NCBI RefSeq assembly: GCF_051201625.1
Contig: NZ_CP179203.1
Span: 3,782,001 to 3,846,000 of the forward strand
Origin: Shimia sp051201625
Lineage (GTDB): Bacteria > Pseudomonadota > Alphaproteobacteria > Rhodobacterales > Rhodobacteraceae
Length of the DNA: 64,000 nt
Direction of reading: 5' to 3'
The position numbers were made by a program, and so were the translations under genes. Below the pieces are notes generated by a model. The model made no database searches, had not been told where the DNA came from, and saw only the letters and a program-made list of their open reading frames with translations. This document shows positions 54,488 through 63,485 of this stretch, in pieces. Numbering within the stretch: the stretch's first letter is position 1; each line of letters begins with the position of its first letter.

Positions 54488-55702
54488 ATGACAAAAGATA
54501 GTGACATCCTTATCGCCGGAGGTGGTCTAAACGGTCCGGCTCTCGCACTGGCTTTGGCTCAATCCGGTTTCGACGTAACCGTGGTTGACGCGCGCGCCGC
54601 ACCCGAACGTACGAATGAAAATTTTGATGGTCGAGGGTACGCACTGGCTTTGGCTGGGCAAAGATTATTACACGCCATCGGTGTATGGACACACCTAGCG
54701 CCAAAGGCTCAACCACTGCTAGAAATTAAAGTCTCAGACGGGCACGCTAATCAAGGGCCATCGCCCTTCTTTCTGCACTTCGATCACGAAGAAATCGAAG
54801 AGGGCCCAATGGGCTACATGATCCAAGACCGCCACGTTTATCAAGCTTTCTTAAATGCCATGAAGGCGAACGACCGAATTACGCTCCTGTCTGAGACCAG
54901 CGTGATTAATCAAATGGTCGAGCCTGCTGGCGTTACCGTCAACCTGTCGAAAGGCCCCACGCATCGCACACGACTATTGGTCGGATGTGACGGTCGCGGA
55001 AGCGGAGTCGCCAACCGTGCTGGTATCCGCCGCACCGGTTGGGGTTATGGACAGACCGCGCTGGTCTGTGCCGTTGCACATGAAAAACCGCATGATGGTA
55101 TTGCACACCAATTCTTCATGCCACCTGGCCCACTCGCTATTCTGCCATTGCCGGGAAATATGTCGTCGATCGTTTGGTCGGAAACAGAAAAGAATGCCAC
55201 TCACATTCACGCCCTGTCAGATGCAGATTACATGCAAGTGCTACGACCACGATTCGGAGATTTTCTCGGTGCTATCGAGTTAGTTGGAAACCGCTTCAAG
55301 TATCCCTTGTCACTAAGCGTTGCAAACAAGTTCATCGCTGATCGTGTTGCCTTAGTAGGCGATGCCGCCCACGGTATGCATCCAATCGCTGGGCAGGGGC
55401 TAAATGCGGGTCTTCGCGACGTAGCCGCGCTTGCTCAGGTCCTTAAGGAGGCGCAGAGTCGAGGAGAAGATATCGCTTCAACACTAGTTCTAGAGCGCTA
55501 TCAGCGTTGGCGCCGCTTTGACACGGCCGCTCTTGTTGCAGCCACAGATCTCACAAATAAGTTATTTTCCAACGATAACCCGTTACTTCGCGCCGGCCGA
55601 GATATCGGAATGGGCCTTATTAATTCTGTCCCTGGCTTGCGTCGCAGCTTCATTCGCGAAGCTGCGGGTCTAACTGGAGACATGCCAGATCTGATGCGAT
55701 AA
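54488..55702 (+). CDS. UbiH/UbiF/COQ6 family FAD-dependent monooxygenase
   Basis: A flavin hydroxylase of 404 residues that adds oxygen to the ubiquinone ring. The N-terminal FAD motif is ILIAGGGLNGPALALALAQS. GRGYALALAGQRLL and the second FAD signature VALVGDAAHGMHPIAGQGLN with LNAGLRD identify the UbiH/UbiF/Coq6 group. The start MTKDSDILIAG at 54488 is right; upstream frame is antisense to the amidase gene. Which ring position it hydroxylates cannot be read off, and alphaproteobacteria often use UbiL or UbiM variants, so I leave the symbol empty. Confidence 0.9.
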   Translation: MTKDSDILIAGGGLNGPALALALAQSGFDVTVVDARAAPERTNENFDGRGYALALAGQRLLHAIGVWTHLAPKAQPLLEIKVSDGHANQGPSPFFLHFDHEEIEEGPMGYMIQDRHVYQAFLNAMKANDRITLLSETSVINQMVEPAGVTVNLSKGPTHRTRLLVGCDGRGSGVANRAGIRRTGWGYGQTALVCAVAHEKPHDGIAHQFFMPPGPLAILPLPGNMSSIVWSETEKNATHIHALSDADYMQVLRPRFGDFLGAIELVGNRFKYPLSLSVANKFIADRVALVGDAAHGMHPIAGQGLNAGLRDVAALAQVLKEAQSRGEDIASTLVLERYQRWRRFDTAALVAATDLTNKLFSNDNPLLRAGRDIGMGLINSVPGLRRSFIREAAGLTGDMPDLMR

Positions 55703-55800
55703 AGTGAGCCTCTAAACCATACCAACGGTAACTGTTATCGTAGATATCTGCTCGGTAAATGATTTGTGCTAGGCACCAAAACAAATTTTGTTCACTCCAC

Positions 55801-55983
55801 TTAGTCCAGAGACCGCGCTTCGTCCACTAACATCACTGGGATACCATTCCGGATAGGAAAGGCTAGACCAGCCGCCTTACTGATCAACTCGTTGTTTTGT
55901 GCGTCATAAGTCAACGTCGTGCGCGTTTGTGGACAAATCAAAGCTTCTAACACATGCCTGTCTAATTCTGGGTCCTGCGTCAT
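55801..55983 (-). CDS. Trm112 family protein
   Basis: A 60-residue protein of the Trm112/UPF0434 family (LEALICPQTRTTLTYDAQNN, AGLAFPIRNGIPVMLVDEAR). Eukaryotic Trm112 activates methyltransferases; bacterial members are small zinc-ribbon-like proteins with unclear roles. Here only the first cysteine of the putative ribbon is present, as is common in this group. Its ATG overlaps the stop of the LonN-domain gene (ATGA), so the two are translated together. Confidence 0.9.
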   Translation of the reverse strand: MTQDPELDRHVLEALICPQTRTTLTYDAQNNELISKAAGLAFPIRNGIPVMLVDEARSLD

Positions 55984-56624
55984 TGCATCATATTCTCCCC
56001 AGCGCCACCGCGAAGCGCAAATTCGATTAAGGTTACAAGCGTTTCTCGTCGCGTTGACAGAGACGGCGCCTCTAGCAGAGCTTGTTTGTCTTCAGCGGCG
56101 AAGTCGAGAAGAATTGATAGTGAGTTGATCAGCAACTCATCACTGGCATCTTTCAGTGTTTCCCAGTCGGTAGATAACTCCAACGTCTCAAAATAGCGCT
56201 GCAATAATCGCATGAAAGCAGTTCGGTCAAAAACGTCATCCTTCTCTGCCGGACCAAGGTCTCGGGCAAACCCATCCCAGCTGACGTCGCAGCGACGATA
56301 AGGGCTAAATCCATCGACAGCGCGCAAAATACGGAACCTTGAAACGCCAGTCAGCGTGACAAGGTAGCGATGATCATCAGTCTCAGAGAACTGTGTGATA
56401 CGCCCAACGCAGCCAATCATTTGCAGGCCGGTCCCTTCCCGACCTGGCACTTCGTTGGGCTGAACCATACCGATCAGTCGAGAGCTCGTTTTCAGCACAT
56501 CGTCAAGCATCGCGAGGTAACGGGGTTCAAAAACATGTAATGGCAGTCGCGCGCGGGGTAGCAACAATGCCCCAGGCAATGGGAAAACTGGTAACGTTTC
56601 CGGAAGATCAGTAACTTTGATCAT
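55980..56624 (-). CDS. LON peptidase substrate-binding domain-containing protein
   Basis: A 214-residue protein consisting only of the LonN (LON substrate-binding, PUA-like) domain, without the AAA+ or protease parts. Recognised by PETLPVFPLPGALLLPRARL, PLHVFEPRYLAMLDDVL, GCVGRITQFSET and VTLTGVSRFRIL. The function of free-standing LonN proteins is not established. It sits in a conserved Rhodobacterales row: Trm112 downstream by overlap, the thioredoxin-TPR gene upstream by 26 nt. Confidence 0.92.
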   Translation of the reverse strand: MIKVTDLPETLPVFPLPGALLLPRARLPLHVFEPRYLAMLDDVLKTSSRLIGMVQPNEVPGREGTGLQMIGCVGRITQFSETDDHRYLVTLTGVSRFRILRAVDGFSPYRRCDVSWDGFARDLGPAEKDDVFDRTAFMRLLQRYFETLELSTDWETLKDASDELLINSLSILLDFAAEDKQALLEAPSLSTRRETLVTLIEFALRGGAGENMMQ

Positions 56625-56650
56625 ATTTCAACTTATCCCCCTTTTATGCG

Positions 56651-57568
56651 TCAAGCAAAGATCATCGAACTCAGCTTACGTCGACCACTAAGAACTATTG
56701 GATCGTTTGGCTTAAGTGCATCAAAGATCGTTAATAGCTGGGCTTTAGCCGCACCTTCATTCCATTCGCGATCCCGGCGAAACAGATCCAGCAATTCATC
56801 TACGGCCTCTTCTACTTCCCCAGCCGCGTGCAATGCCTGAGCCAGCTCAAGTCGAATACTGCAATCGTCCGGGCTAGCCACTACACGGTTTCGCAAGTCG
56901 TTCACAGGGCCAGCGTTTTCGGCCTGCCGTGCTAATTGCAACTGTGCGAAGGCTGCCTCGATCTCGGGCGCTTCAGAAATATCAGCGGGCGCTCCATTCA
57001 ACACCGCTTCGGCCTCATCTAGAGACGAACTGGCGATATTGGCCCGTGCCAGACCGCCGTATGCCGCTGCGTTGGCAGGATCTTGTTCAGTTATCGCCGC
57101 AAAGGTCTCCGCGGCCGATGCAGCATCGCCCTCTGCCAGCATTTCTTCCGCAGCAGATAGGGCATCAGACAATCCATTGTCTGGGACCTGCCCGCCTGCA
57201 GCTTCAATCACACGCGCCACAAATGCGTCAATTTCGCTGCCTGGTAGCGCGCCTTGGAAGCCGTCGACCGGCTGGCCCTGCCAGAACGCATACACCGTTG
57301 GTACAGACTGCACCCGCATTTGCCCGGCTATCGATTGGTTTTCATCGATGTTCACCTTGGCCATTTTAACTGCGCCACCCGCGGCAATCACAGCCGCTTC
57401 TAGCGCTGGGCCGAGTGTTTTGCAGGGCCCACACCATGGTGCCCAGAAATCTACGATTACTGGCACCGCCATCGAAGCATCCACTACTTCGGCCATGAAA
57501 TTCGCTTCGCTGACGTCTTTGACCAGCTTATCGTCAGTCGCTGCCGCGCCCTGTCCAAATTCCAGCAT
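56651..57568 (-). CDS. Thioredoxin-TPR fusion (co-chaperone YbbN-like)
   Basis: A 305-residue cytoplasmic protein. Residues 1-115 form a thioredoxin domain with the active site WCGPCK (Cys46, Cys49), and the rest is tetratricopeptide-like helices as in E. coli YbbN/CnoX. Unlike E. coli CnoX, the CxxC is complete, so it should be redox-active as well as a holdase. The ATG at 57568 follows GAGGAA by 7 nt; an upstream ATG at 57583 lacks a site. It lies between the xth and LonN genes, same strand. Confidence 0.93.
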   Translation of the reverse strand: MLEFGQGAAATDDKLVKDVSEANFMAEVVDASMAVPVIVDFWAPWCGPCKTLGPALEAAVIAAGGAVKMAKVNIDENQSIAGQMRVQSVPTVYAFWQGQPVDGFQGALPGSEIDAFVARVIEAAGGQVPDNGLSDALSAAEEMLAEGDAASAAETFAAITEQDPANAAAYGGLARANIASSSLDEAEAVLNGAPADISEAPEIEAAFAQLQLARQAENAGPVNDLRNRVVASPDDCSIRLELAQALHAAGEVEEAVDELLDLFRRDREWNEGAAKAQLLTIFDALKPNDPIVLSGRRKLSSMIFA

Positions 57569-57620
57569 TATATCGTTCCTCATTCCGCTTTAACCCTATA
57601 TGAGGTCAAGCCATTTAAAT

Positions 57621-58409
57621 TCAAAGGTCAAAAGTTGCAAAAACTGGTGCGTGATCGCTGGGCTTTTCCCAGCCCCTTGCTGCTCGCAGAACCCGACTGG
57701 AATGTCCCGCACTAGCAATATCAGAAGTTGCCCAAACATGATCTAACCGTCGCCCCTTGTCAGCAATGTCCCAATCCCGTGCGCGATAGCTCCACCAGCT
57801 AAACAGCTGTCCTTCTGAAATATCTTTGCGAGTAATGTCCACCCAACAGCCGGCATCCTGTGTTTCTTCGAGTTTGGTAACTTCAATTGGCGTGTGGCTA
57901 ACAACCTTTTGTAACTGCTTGTGGTTCCAAACGTCGTCGTCTCGTGGCGCAATATTCAAATCTCCAACCAGAATCGATCTTTTCGGTGAAGTCTCGGTAA
58001 ACCAGTCGCGCATCTCGGAAAGGTAATCCAGTTTCTGTCCAAATTTTTCATTCTGCTCCCTATCTGGCACATCCCCGCCAGCCGGAACATAAAAGTTCTG
58101 GATTATGACACCGTTTGCGAGCCTCCCGGCCACATGACGTGCTTGGCCAAGGTTGGCAAAATCTTTGTTTCCAATATCTTCAATGGGCAGCTTCGATAGT
58201 ATAGCAACCCCATTGTAGCCTTTCTGACCGCGTGCGATCATATGGCTGTAGCCCAATGCCGAAAACGCCTCTGTCGGAATTTTTTCAACCGGGCTCTTAC
58301 ATTCCTGCAAGCAGAGCACATCAGGAAATTCCTCCCGTAAAAGTTTCAGAACGATCGGTTCTCTGAGGCGGACTGAATTGATGTTCCAAGTTGCCAAAGT
58401 AAAGGTCAT
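57621..58409 (-). CDS. xth: Exodeoxyribonuclease III
   Basis: Class II apurinic/apyrimidinic endonuclease and 3'-exonuclease of base excision repair. 262 residues in the EEP fold: MTFTLATWNINSVRLRE (metal-binding Asn), QECK with Glu36, VGDLNIAPRDDDVWN and the C-terminal PSDHAPVFATFDL with the catalytic Asp and His. The start at 58409 has GGAG 6 nt upstream; the frame to 58427 runs through that site. It heads the xth-thioredoxin-LonN-Trm112 row. Confidence 0.95.
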   Translation of the reverse strand: MTFTLATWNINSVRLREPIVLKLLREEFPDVLCLQECKSPVEKIPTEAFSALGYSHMIARGQKGYNGVAILSKLPIEDIGNKDFANLGQARHVAGRLANGVIIQNFYVPAGGDVPDREQNEKFGQKLDYLSEMRDWFTETSPKRSILVGDLNIAPRDDDVWNHKQLQKVVSHTPIEVTKLEETQDAGCWVDITRKDISEGQLFSWWSYRARDWDIADKGRRLDHVWATSDIASAGHSSRVLRAARGWEKPSDHAPVFATFDL

Positions 58410-58820
58410 GGCGCGCTCCATGGTCAAAGTTTGGCGGACTTTAGCGCGCCTCCGGCTTACTTGCCATTGTCAAAACGTTATGGCTGAGACATTTTGCATC
58501 TGTTGCGTCGTCTCACCGAAACTCTGGTGGCAATCTGGCAGGTCCATTAAATAAGCCGGTGGGACGGTCAAAAGCTTCAACCTCCATGAGGTCGCCTAAG
58601 GTTTACGTAAATTGTGCCCACTTTGTTTTGGAGCCAGACATTCCTGAGCCCCTGAACTTGCACCGGTTGGTTACTACTTTTGCATTTGGAAGAGATTTTT
58701 GGTCGCCACGCGGAGAGAGAGCCGACCGAGATCAGGCAATTAAAATACGATGAATCTTATCACACTTCCACGCGAAAATCGCAGTCGGTCATTCAGCCCG
58801 CGCGTCCAAATCAGCGAGTC
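58410..58820. other. Intergenic region 5' of xth
   Basis: About 400 nt with no recognised gene. The xth promoter must be near its left end. Short open frames on the plus strand (58559-58753 and 58680-58877) lack binding sites and recognisable motifs and are not counted. Confidence 0.4.
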
Positions 58821-58900
58821 AAAAAAAAGCCCGGGTCAAAAGACCCGGGCAGTCCAACAGGGAGGTGCATGTCTTAACCCGGACATGCGCGGTATTTCGC
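58821..58900 (-). ncRNA. Structured 3' RNA ending in a strong terminator (candidate sRNA or 3'UTR)
   Basis: On the minus strand, GCATGTC (58888-58882) pairs with GACATGC (58873-58867). A single-stranded ACCUCCCUGUUGGACU follows, then a 9-bp GC-rich stem (GCCCGGGTC, loop TTTT, GACCCGGGC, 58850-58829) and eight T residues (58828-58821). The terminator is certain; whether the RNA is a separate sRNA or the 3' end of the response-regulator mRNA (stop at 59006) is open. Confidence 0.55.
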
Positions 58901-59005
58901 ACTCAATATGATACTTCTAATAGTTTAGTTGTTTCACTTTTTCACCGACATGCCAGTAAATTTGACCTGTTTGGCACCTAATAGTTGTAGACTGCGACAT
59001 CAGAG

Positions 59006-59692
59006 TCACGCCATCAGCCGGTATCCACCCGACTCCGTAACTAACAAGCGCGCATTGGAGGGGTCCGGTTCAATTTTCTGACGCAGGCGATAAATATGTG
59101 TTTCGAGTGTGTGTGTTGTGACGCCAGCATTGTATCCCCAAACCTCGTGCAACAGCACATCGCGCGCCACAACGCCATCTGTGGAGCGGTATAAAAACTT
59201 CAAAATGTTGCTTTCTTTCTCCGTGAGGCGGATTTTGCGGTCATCTTCTGTTACCAGCATTTTCATGCTGGGCTTGAATGTGTAGGGTCCAAGCTGAAAC
59301 ACTGCATCTTCGCTTTGCTCATGTTGACGCAGCTGGGCGCGCACACGTGCCAGGAGCACAGGAAATTTAAAAGGCTTTGTCACGTAGTCGTTTGCACCCG
59401 AGTCTAGGCCCAAGATCGTATCTGCATCGCTGTCGTGTCCTGTAAGCATGAGTATTGGACTTTTGACGCCTTGCTTACGCATCAGTCGGCACAATTCTCG
59501 CCCATCTGTGTCCGGTAATCCAACGTCCAATATAACCATATCGTAAAGGGCTTCCTTGACGCGGCTCATAGCTTCTGTGCCATTTCCAGCCTCGAAGACA
59601 TCAAAGTCTTCAGTCATGACCATTTGCTCGGACAAAGCCTCTCGCAGGTCCTCATCGTCGTCTACGAGCAGAATTTTTTTCATCTGTGCCAT
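59006..59692 (-). CDS. OmpR-family response regulator
   Basis: A 228-residue two-component response regulator. The receiver domain carries the acidic pocket DDDED and the phosphoacceptor Asp56 (VILDVGLPDTDG), with the lysine in YVTKPF. The C-terminal winged helix is of the OmpR/PhoB type (RLTEKESNILKFLYRS, HTLETHIYRLRQKIE). The start MAQMKKILLV at 59692 has a GAGGG site; the longer frame to 59746 is less likely. No histidine kinase gene is adjacent, so it is an orphan in this window, and its partner and targets are unknown. Confidence 0.93.
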   Translation of the reverse strand: MAQMKKILLVDDDEDLREALSEQMVMTEDFDVFEAGNGTEAMSRVKEALYDMVILDVGLPDTDGRELCRLMRKQGVKSPILMLTGHDSDADTILGLDSGANDYVTKPFKFPVLLARVRAQLRQHEQSEDAVFQLGPYTFKPSMKMLVTEDDRKIRLTEKESNILKFLYRSTDGVVARDVLLHEVWGYNAGVTTHTLETHIYRLRQKIEPDPSNARLLVTESGGYRLMA

Positions 59693-59872
59693 TGTGGACC
59701 CTCTATTATTGTCGTTCATGGTGTCTGGAAGACTTGGATACGCCATTTGCGTGCGGCAAGATTTACTGCAATTCCCTCACGGCCTCGTGTACTAGGACTA
59801 GTAAATGTTTCAAATTACTGCCAATAAGGTTAGGTTTTTTATGCGCCGTTAGCCTAGAGCGATAAGTAGTTC

Positions 59873-60964
59873 ATGAGTTTCGCACCCGATATTGTCGAAC
59901 GCCTTGCCCGCGCCCGCTCCGATTTGCGAATGGGTGTGCCAGTTGTAATTACCGGCGATGGCCGCGGAATTCTCGCTTTAGCTGCTGAAACTCTAAATGC
60001 ACAACGACTTGCTGATCTAAAGGAATTGGAAAAGCATATCATTCTGGCTATTACGGCGCGGCGCGCGGAAACTCTCAAGGCCCGAGTCTATGACCAAGAC
60101 ATTGCTCGGATCTTGGTCCCCAAGGACGCAGATTTGAGTTGGGTGCGCGGGGTAGCTAATCCAGATGATGACCTACGGGTACCCATGAAAGGCCCACTGG
60201 CCAGCGAGCGAAACGGCCCAGCAAACCTGCATCGGGCCACTGTCGCGCTGGCCAAGTCAGCGCAACTCTTGCCGGCTACCATCATCGTAGATCTTTCGGA
60301 CCCTGACGACTTTGCCTTGCATCATGGGCTGACCTCATTATGCGCCAATTTGGCCGCACCTCATCTTCTGGCCAGCAGCCCAGTTCACCCAGTCGTTCAA
60401 GCCAAGCTGCCAATGGCGCTGTCGGGCAGCGGGCGACTTCACATTTTTCGCCCCGAAGATGGGGGTGAGGAACATTACGTCATTGAAGTGGGGCGTCCTC
60501 TGCGCGATCAGCCAGTTCTGACCCGACTACATTCAGCCTGCTTTACAGGCGATGTTCTTGGAAGCCTCAAATGTGATTGTGGCCCACAGCTTAACGCAGC
60601 TCTGACCCAAATGGGAACCGCAGGGAAAGGTATATTACTCTACCTCAATCAAGAGGGGCGCGGTATTGGCCTTGCAAACAAAATGCGGGCGTACTCTCTT
60701 CAAGATCAGGGATTTGACACAGTTCAAGCCAACCATCGGCTCGGCTTCGAGGATGATGAGCGCGATTTTCAAATTGGTGCAAAAATATTGAAAGGCATGG
60801 GCTTTTCAAAAGTTCGGCTGTTAACGAATAACCCGCGGAAAATCACAATGATGACCAATTCTGGATTAACGGTAACCGAGCGCGTGCCGCTAAAGGTCGG
60901 AGAAAATGCTCACAATCGAGCATATCTTGCAACGAAAGCCATGAAGTCAGGTCACTTGCTTTGA
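59873..60964 (+). CDS. ribA: GTP cyclohydrolase II with degenerate N-terminal DHBP-synthase-like domain
   Basis: Opens GTP to the first riboflavin precursor. 363 residues. The C-terminal domain is complete: zinc cysteines 223, 234 and 236 (SACFTGDVLGSLKCDCG), LNQEGRGIGLANK and TNNPRKI. The N-terminal ~180 residues resemble a RibB domain in layout (DLRMGVPVVITGDGRGIL), but the metal- and substrate-binding DDEDRENEGD signature is gone, so it should not make dihydroxybutanone phosphate. A separate ribB is expected elsewhere. Divergent from the response regulator gene; the L,D-transpeptidase gene follows. Confidence 0.92.
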   Translation: MSFAPDIVERLARARSDLRMGVPVVITGDGRGILALAAETLNAQRLADLKELEKHIILAITARRAETLKARVYDQDIARILVPKDADLSWVRGVANPDDDLRVPMKGPLASERNGPANLHRATVALAKSAQLLPATIIVDLSDPDDFALHHGLTSLCANLAAPHLLASSPVHPVVQAKLPMALSGSGRLHIFRPEDGGEEHYVIEVGRPLRDQPVLTRLHSACFTGDVLGSLKCDCGPQLNAALTQMGTAGKGILLYLNQEGRGIGLANKMRAYSLQDQGFDTVQANHRLGFEDDERDFQIGAKILKGMGFSKVRLLTNNPRKITMMTNSGLTVTERVPLKVGENAHNRAYLATKAMKSGHLL

Positions 60965-60977
60965 GGTGCAACCTGAC

Positions 60978-61514
60978 ATGACGGCCACGCGTACTGGGCC
61001 GGCACTTGCGAGATCATTCCGCGATATTGTCCTAACCCCTACCGGTGTCCGCTTCTTTGGAAAGCGTTTTCCCTGCTCTCTTGGCCGCGCGGGGTTGCGC
61101 ATTTATAAACGCGAAGGTGATGGCGCAACACCGTGTGGCGTTCACCGGATAACAGGGGTTTTGTATCGCGCTGATAGGCTGACCTCACCGGCTCCATGGG
61201 CAAAACCGATACGAAAAGATGATCTCTGGTGTGACGACGAAACCGCGCCTGATTACAATCAATTTGTCAGAGCACCATATTTATTCAAACATGAAAGACT
61301 GCATCGTCCCGATCCACTTTACGACCTTATCATTTTGACTGATTGGAATTACCCGAATGCATTACCGGGACAGGGTTCTGCCATTTTTCTACATCAGTGG
61401 CGCAGGCGAGGATATCCAACAGAGGGGTGCCTTGCATTTCAACGCAAGCATATTCAATGGATTGCAGCGCATGCCGTACCCGGTACGCGCGTGGTCATCC
61501 CTCCGCGAGCGTAA
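60978..61514 (+). CDS. L,D-transpeptidase (YkuD) family protein
   Basis: A 178-residue protein with the YkuD catalytic motif: His139 (IFLHQWRRRG) and Cys151 in PTEGCLAF, matching H-x(n)-[ST]-x-G-C. The upstream GDGATPCGVHRITGVLYRAD strand pair is also typical. These enzymes form 3-3 cross-links or anchor lipoprotein to murein, but no signal peptide is obvious here, so export is uncertain. The ATG at 60978 lies 9 nt after GAGGTG; a GTG at 60966 has no site. It starts 13 nt after the ribA stop. Confidence 0.9.
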   Translation: MTATRTGPALARSFRDIVLTPTGVRFFGKRFPCSLGRAGLRIYKREGDGATPCGVHRITGVLYRADRLTSPAPWAKPIRKDDLWCDDETAPDYNQFVRAPYLFKHERLHRPDPLYDLIILTDWNYPNALPGQGSAIFLHQWRRRGYPTEGCLAFQRKHIQWIAAHAVPGTRVVIPPRA

Positions 61515-61525
61515 CCCTAGTACGA

Positions 61526-62176
61526 TCAGTATGGACGATCTCCAAAAATAGCTGATCCCACTCGAACGTGCGTCGCTCCGAGCGCAACCGCGCTCTGAAA
61601 GTCATTACTCATCCCCATACTAAGCCCAGCAAGACCATTTCGCTTGGCGATTTTTGCAAGCAGTGCGAAATGCAGAGAAGGCTCTTCTTCGGCCGGGGGA
61701 ATGCACATCAATCCTGCAAGCGGTAAATCCATAGATCGGCACTCTGTCACAAAACCATCTGCATCACTGGGCAAAACACCAGATTTTTGAGGCTCCTCTC
61801 CAGTATTAACCTGGATGAACAAACGTGGGCACTGACCAACTTCTTGTGCCAACCGCGCCATCGCCTTGGCCAGTTTAGGCCTGTCCAAAGAGTGGATTGC
61901 ATCAAAAAGCGTAAAAGCCTGCCGTGCCTTGTTCGTCTGAAGTGGTCCTAACAAATGAACTTCAACATTATTAAACTGGTCGCGGAAAGCAGGCCATTTG
62001 GCTCCTGCCTCTTGAACTTGATTTTCCCCAAACATCCGGTGACCCTGCTCCAGAACAGCACTCACTCGCTCATTCGGTTGGCGCTTGCTGACTGCGATCA
62101 ACTGCGTTGAGCCAACCTTACGTCCAACGTCCGCTTCAGCTTTGTGAATTTGGTTTTGAATTTCCAAAATGGACAT
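61526..62176 (-). CDS. YggS family pyridoxal-phosphate homeostasis protein
   Basis: A 216-residue single-domain PLP-binding protein (PLPBP/YggS/YBL036C), thought to keep PLP and 2-ketobutyrate levels in balance. PLP lysine Lys31 lies in LIAVSKRQPNERV; FGENQVQEAGAKW, HLLGPLQTNK and GLSMGMSNDFQSAVALG complete the family pattern. The ATG at 62176 is the family start. It is convergent with the L,D-transpeptidase gene, with 11 nt between stops. Confidence 0.94.
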   Translation of the reverse strand: MSILEIQNQIHKAEADVGRKVGSTQLIAVSKRQPNERVSAVLEQGHRMFGENQVQEAGAKWPAFRDQFNNVEVHLLGPLQTNKARQAFTLFDAIHSLDRPKLAKAMARLAQEVGQCPRLFIQVNTGEEPQKSGVLPSDADGFVTECRSMDLPLAGLMCIPPAEEEPSLHFALLAKIAKRNGLAGLSMGMSNDFQSAVALGATHVRVGSAIFGDRPY

Positions 62177-62224
62177 GGCGACCTTCGTTTCTGACAACTG
62201 CAAAGGGTACAAGCTATACTCAAA

Positions 62225-62253
62225 GAAAAAGGCGGGCTCTCAAAGAGCCCGCC
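62225..62253 (-). terminator. Rho-independent terminator of the porin gene
   Basis: A perfect 10-bp stem, GGCGGGCTCT (62231-62240) and AGAGCCCGCC (62244-62253), with a CAA loop; on the minus strand it is followed by TTTTTC. It lies 27 nt after the porin stop. Confidence 0.9.
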
Positions 62254-62279
62254 TCTAACTGAATGGTTAAATATTCAGC

Positions 62280-63185
62280 TTAGAAGTTGAATACAACGCC
62301 TGCGTCTGCCATGGTCGCTCCAGCAGCACTGCTACCAATACCTGCGCCGAGGGTGACACCACCGCCGAGGCTATGCTTTGCGCCAATACCGTACGAAGTA
62401 TCGTTAGCAGCTACACCACCGGAAGCAATAAATGCCTGAAGTGATGTTGCTGATGATACAGAGTAGCTGCCCGAAACCGCATATGCAGTACCATTTTGGG
62501 TATCGCTGTCAGCTACGATTGCTGAGTAGGAGATGTCGCCAAACGATCCGCCAGCACCAACTGCCCACTGAGCGTTCGATGCACCTTGATCACGGTCACC
62601 GTACATTGCGCCAACCTTATGGTCACCGAAGCTATACGCCGCACCGATCTGCCAGTACGAAACGCCAGCGGATACTAGGTTGTATGATGCTGAACCTGTG
62701 AAACCGCTTGCAGTGTAACGCAACTTAACTGTCTGCGAAGCTTTTGCACCGGCGCCGAAGCCACCTTTGTCAAAGCCGCTGAAGTTTGCTGCCTGATCCA
62801 AGAAGCCAGTGTAACCAACTCCGGTTCCGCCCCATGACATGATGTCACCTGAGTCGAAAACGTCGGATGCGTTACCAACGTCCACGCGGAAGCCGCCGGA
62901 AGTTACAGCAAAACCTGCACCGCCCATGGCTGCTGCGTTGGCGCTATTTGTACCAAAACCGCCATCGTTAGCTTCCCAACGAATTCGGCCTTCGAACTTT
63001 ACACCATTGTCTGACTCTGTGACACCAGTCACTGTTAGACGAAAGCGGTGGTCAAGTGCTGTCTCGGTTGCTTGACTGTCGTCATACACCATACCAAAGC
63101 GGCCATAGCCACCAAACGAGATCTCAGCGGCGGCCATGCCTGCGGTAGCGATTAGGGCCGTCGTTGCGAAGAGAACTTTTTTCAT
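62280..63185 (-). CDS. Porin
   Basis: A 301-residue outer-membrane beta-barrel of the alphaproteobacterial porin type. It has a Sec signal peptide (MKKVLFATTALIATAGMAAA), then alternating aromatic and glycine-rich strands (ISFGGYGRFGMVYDD at the mature start) and a final phenylalanine (VVFNF), the outer-membrane sorting mark. The ATG at 63185 has GAGGG upstream. It ends in a strong terminator. Likely a general diffusion porin; specificity cannot be inferred. Confidence 0.92.
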   Translation of the reverse strand: MKKVLFATTALIATAGMAAAEISFGGYGRFGMVYDDSQATETALDHRFRLTVTGVTESDNGVKFEGRIRWEANDGGFGTNSANAAAMGGAGFAVTSGGFRVDVGNASDVFDSGDIMSWGGTGVGYTGFLDQAANFSGFDKGGFGAGAKASQTVKLRYTASGFTGSASYNLVSAGVSYWQIGAAYSFGDHKVGAMYGDRDQGASNAQWAVGAGGSFGDISYSAIVADSDTQNGTAYAVSGSYSVSSATSLQAFIASGGVAANDTSYGIGAKHSLGGGVTLGAGIGSSAAGATMADAGVVFNF

Positions 63186-63485
63186 AGTTTTTCCCTCGAG
63201 TTTAAATCTATTCGCCCAGTGGGTGTATCCCAAGCTGGGTATGTCAATGTCATTCGCCTTTTTTGGTGGGTCATTGCAAGCACGGCAAACATCTCTAGAG
63301 CAATGCCACGTAAAATGGTGCAGACTTGCCACAGTTCATAAAGGCCAAGTATCCGCTGTGGCCGAATTTTCTCTATCAGCGCCAGAACAACGTTCCCTTA
63401 TGCAAAAGATTAACATTTCGCGAAAGCCTTGCTCAATCCCGCCTGCTTGGCTAGGACGTATAGTACCATTCACTTGAGGCCTATT
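63186..63485. other. Divergent promoter region of porin and DUF3576 genes
   Basis: About 300 nt between divergent starts. It holds no convincing gene. It must include a porin promoter and 5' untranslated leader and the DUF3576 promoter; I could not fix either one. Confidence 0.4.
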
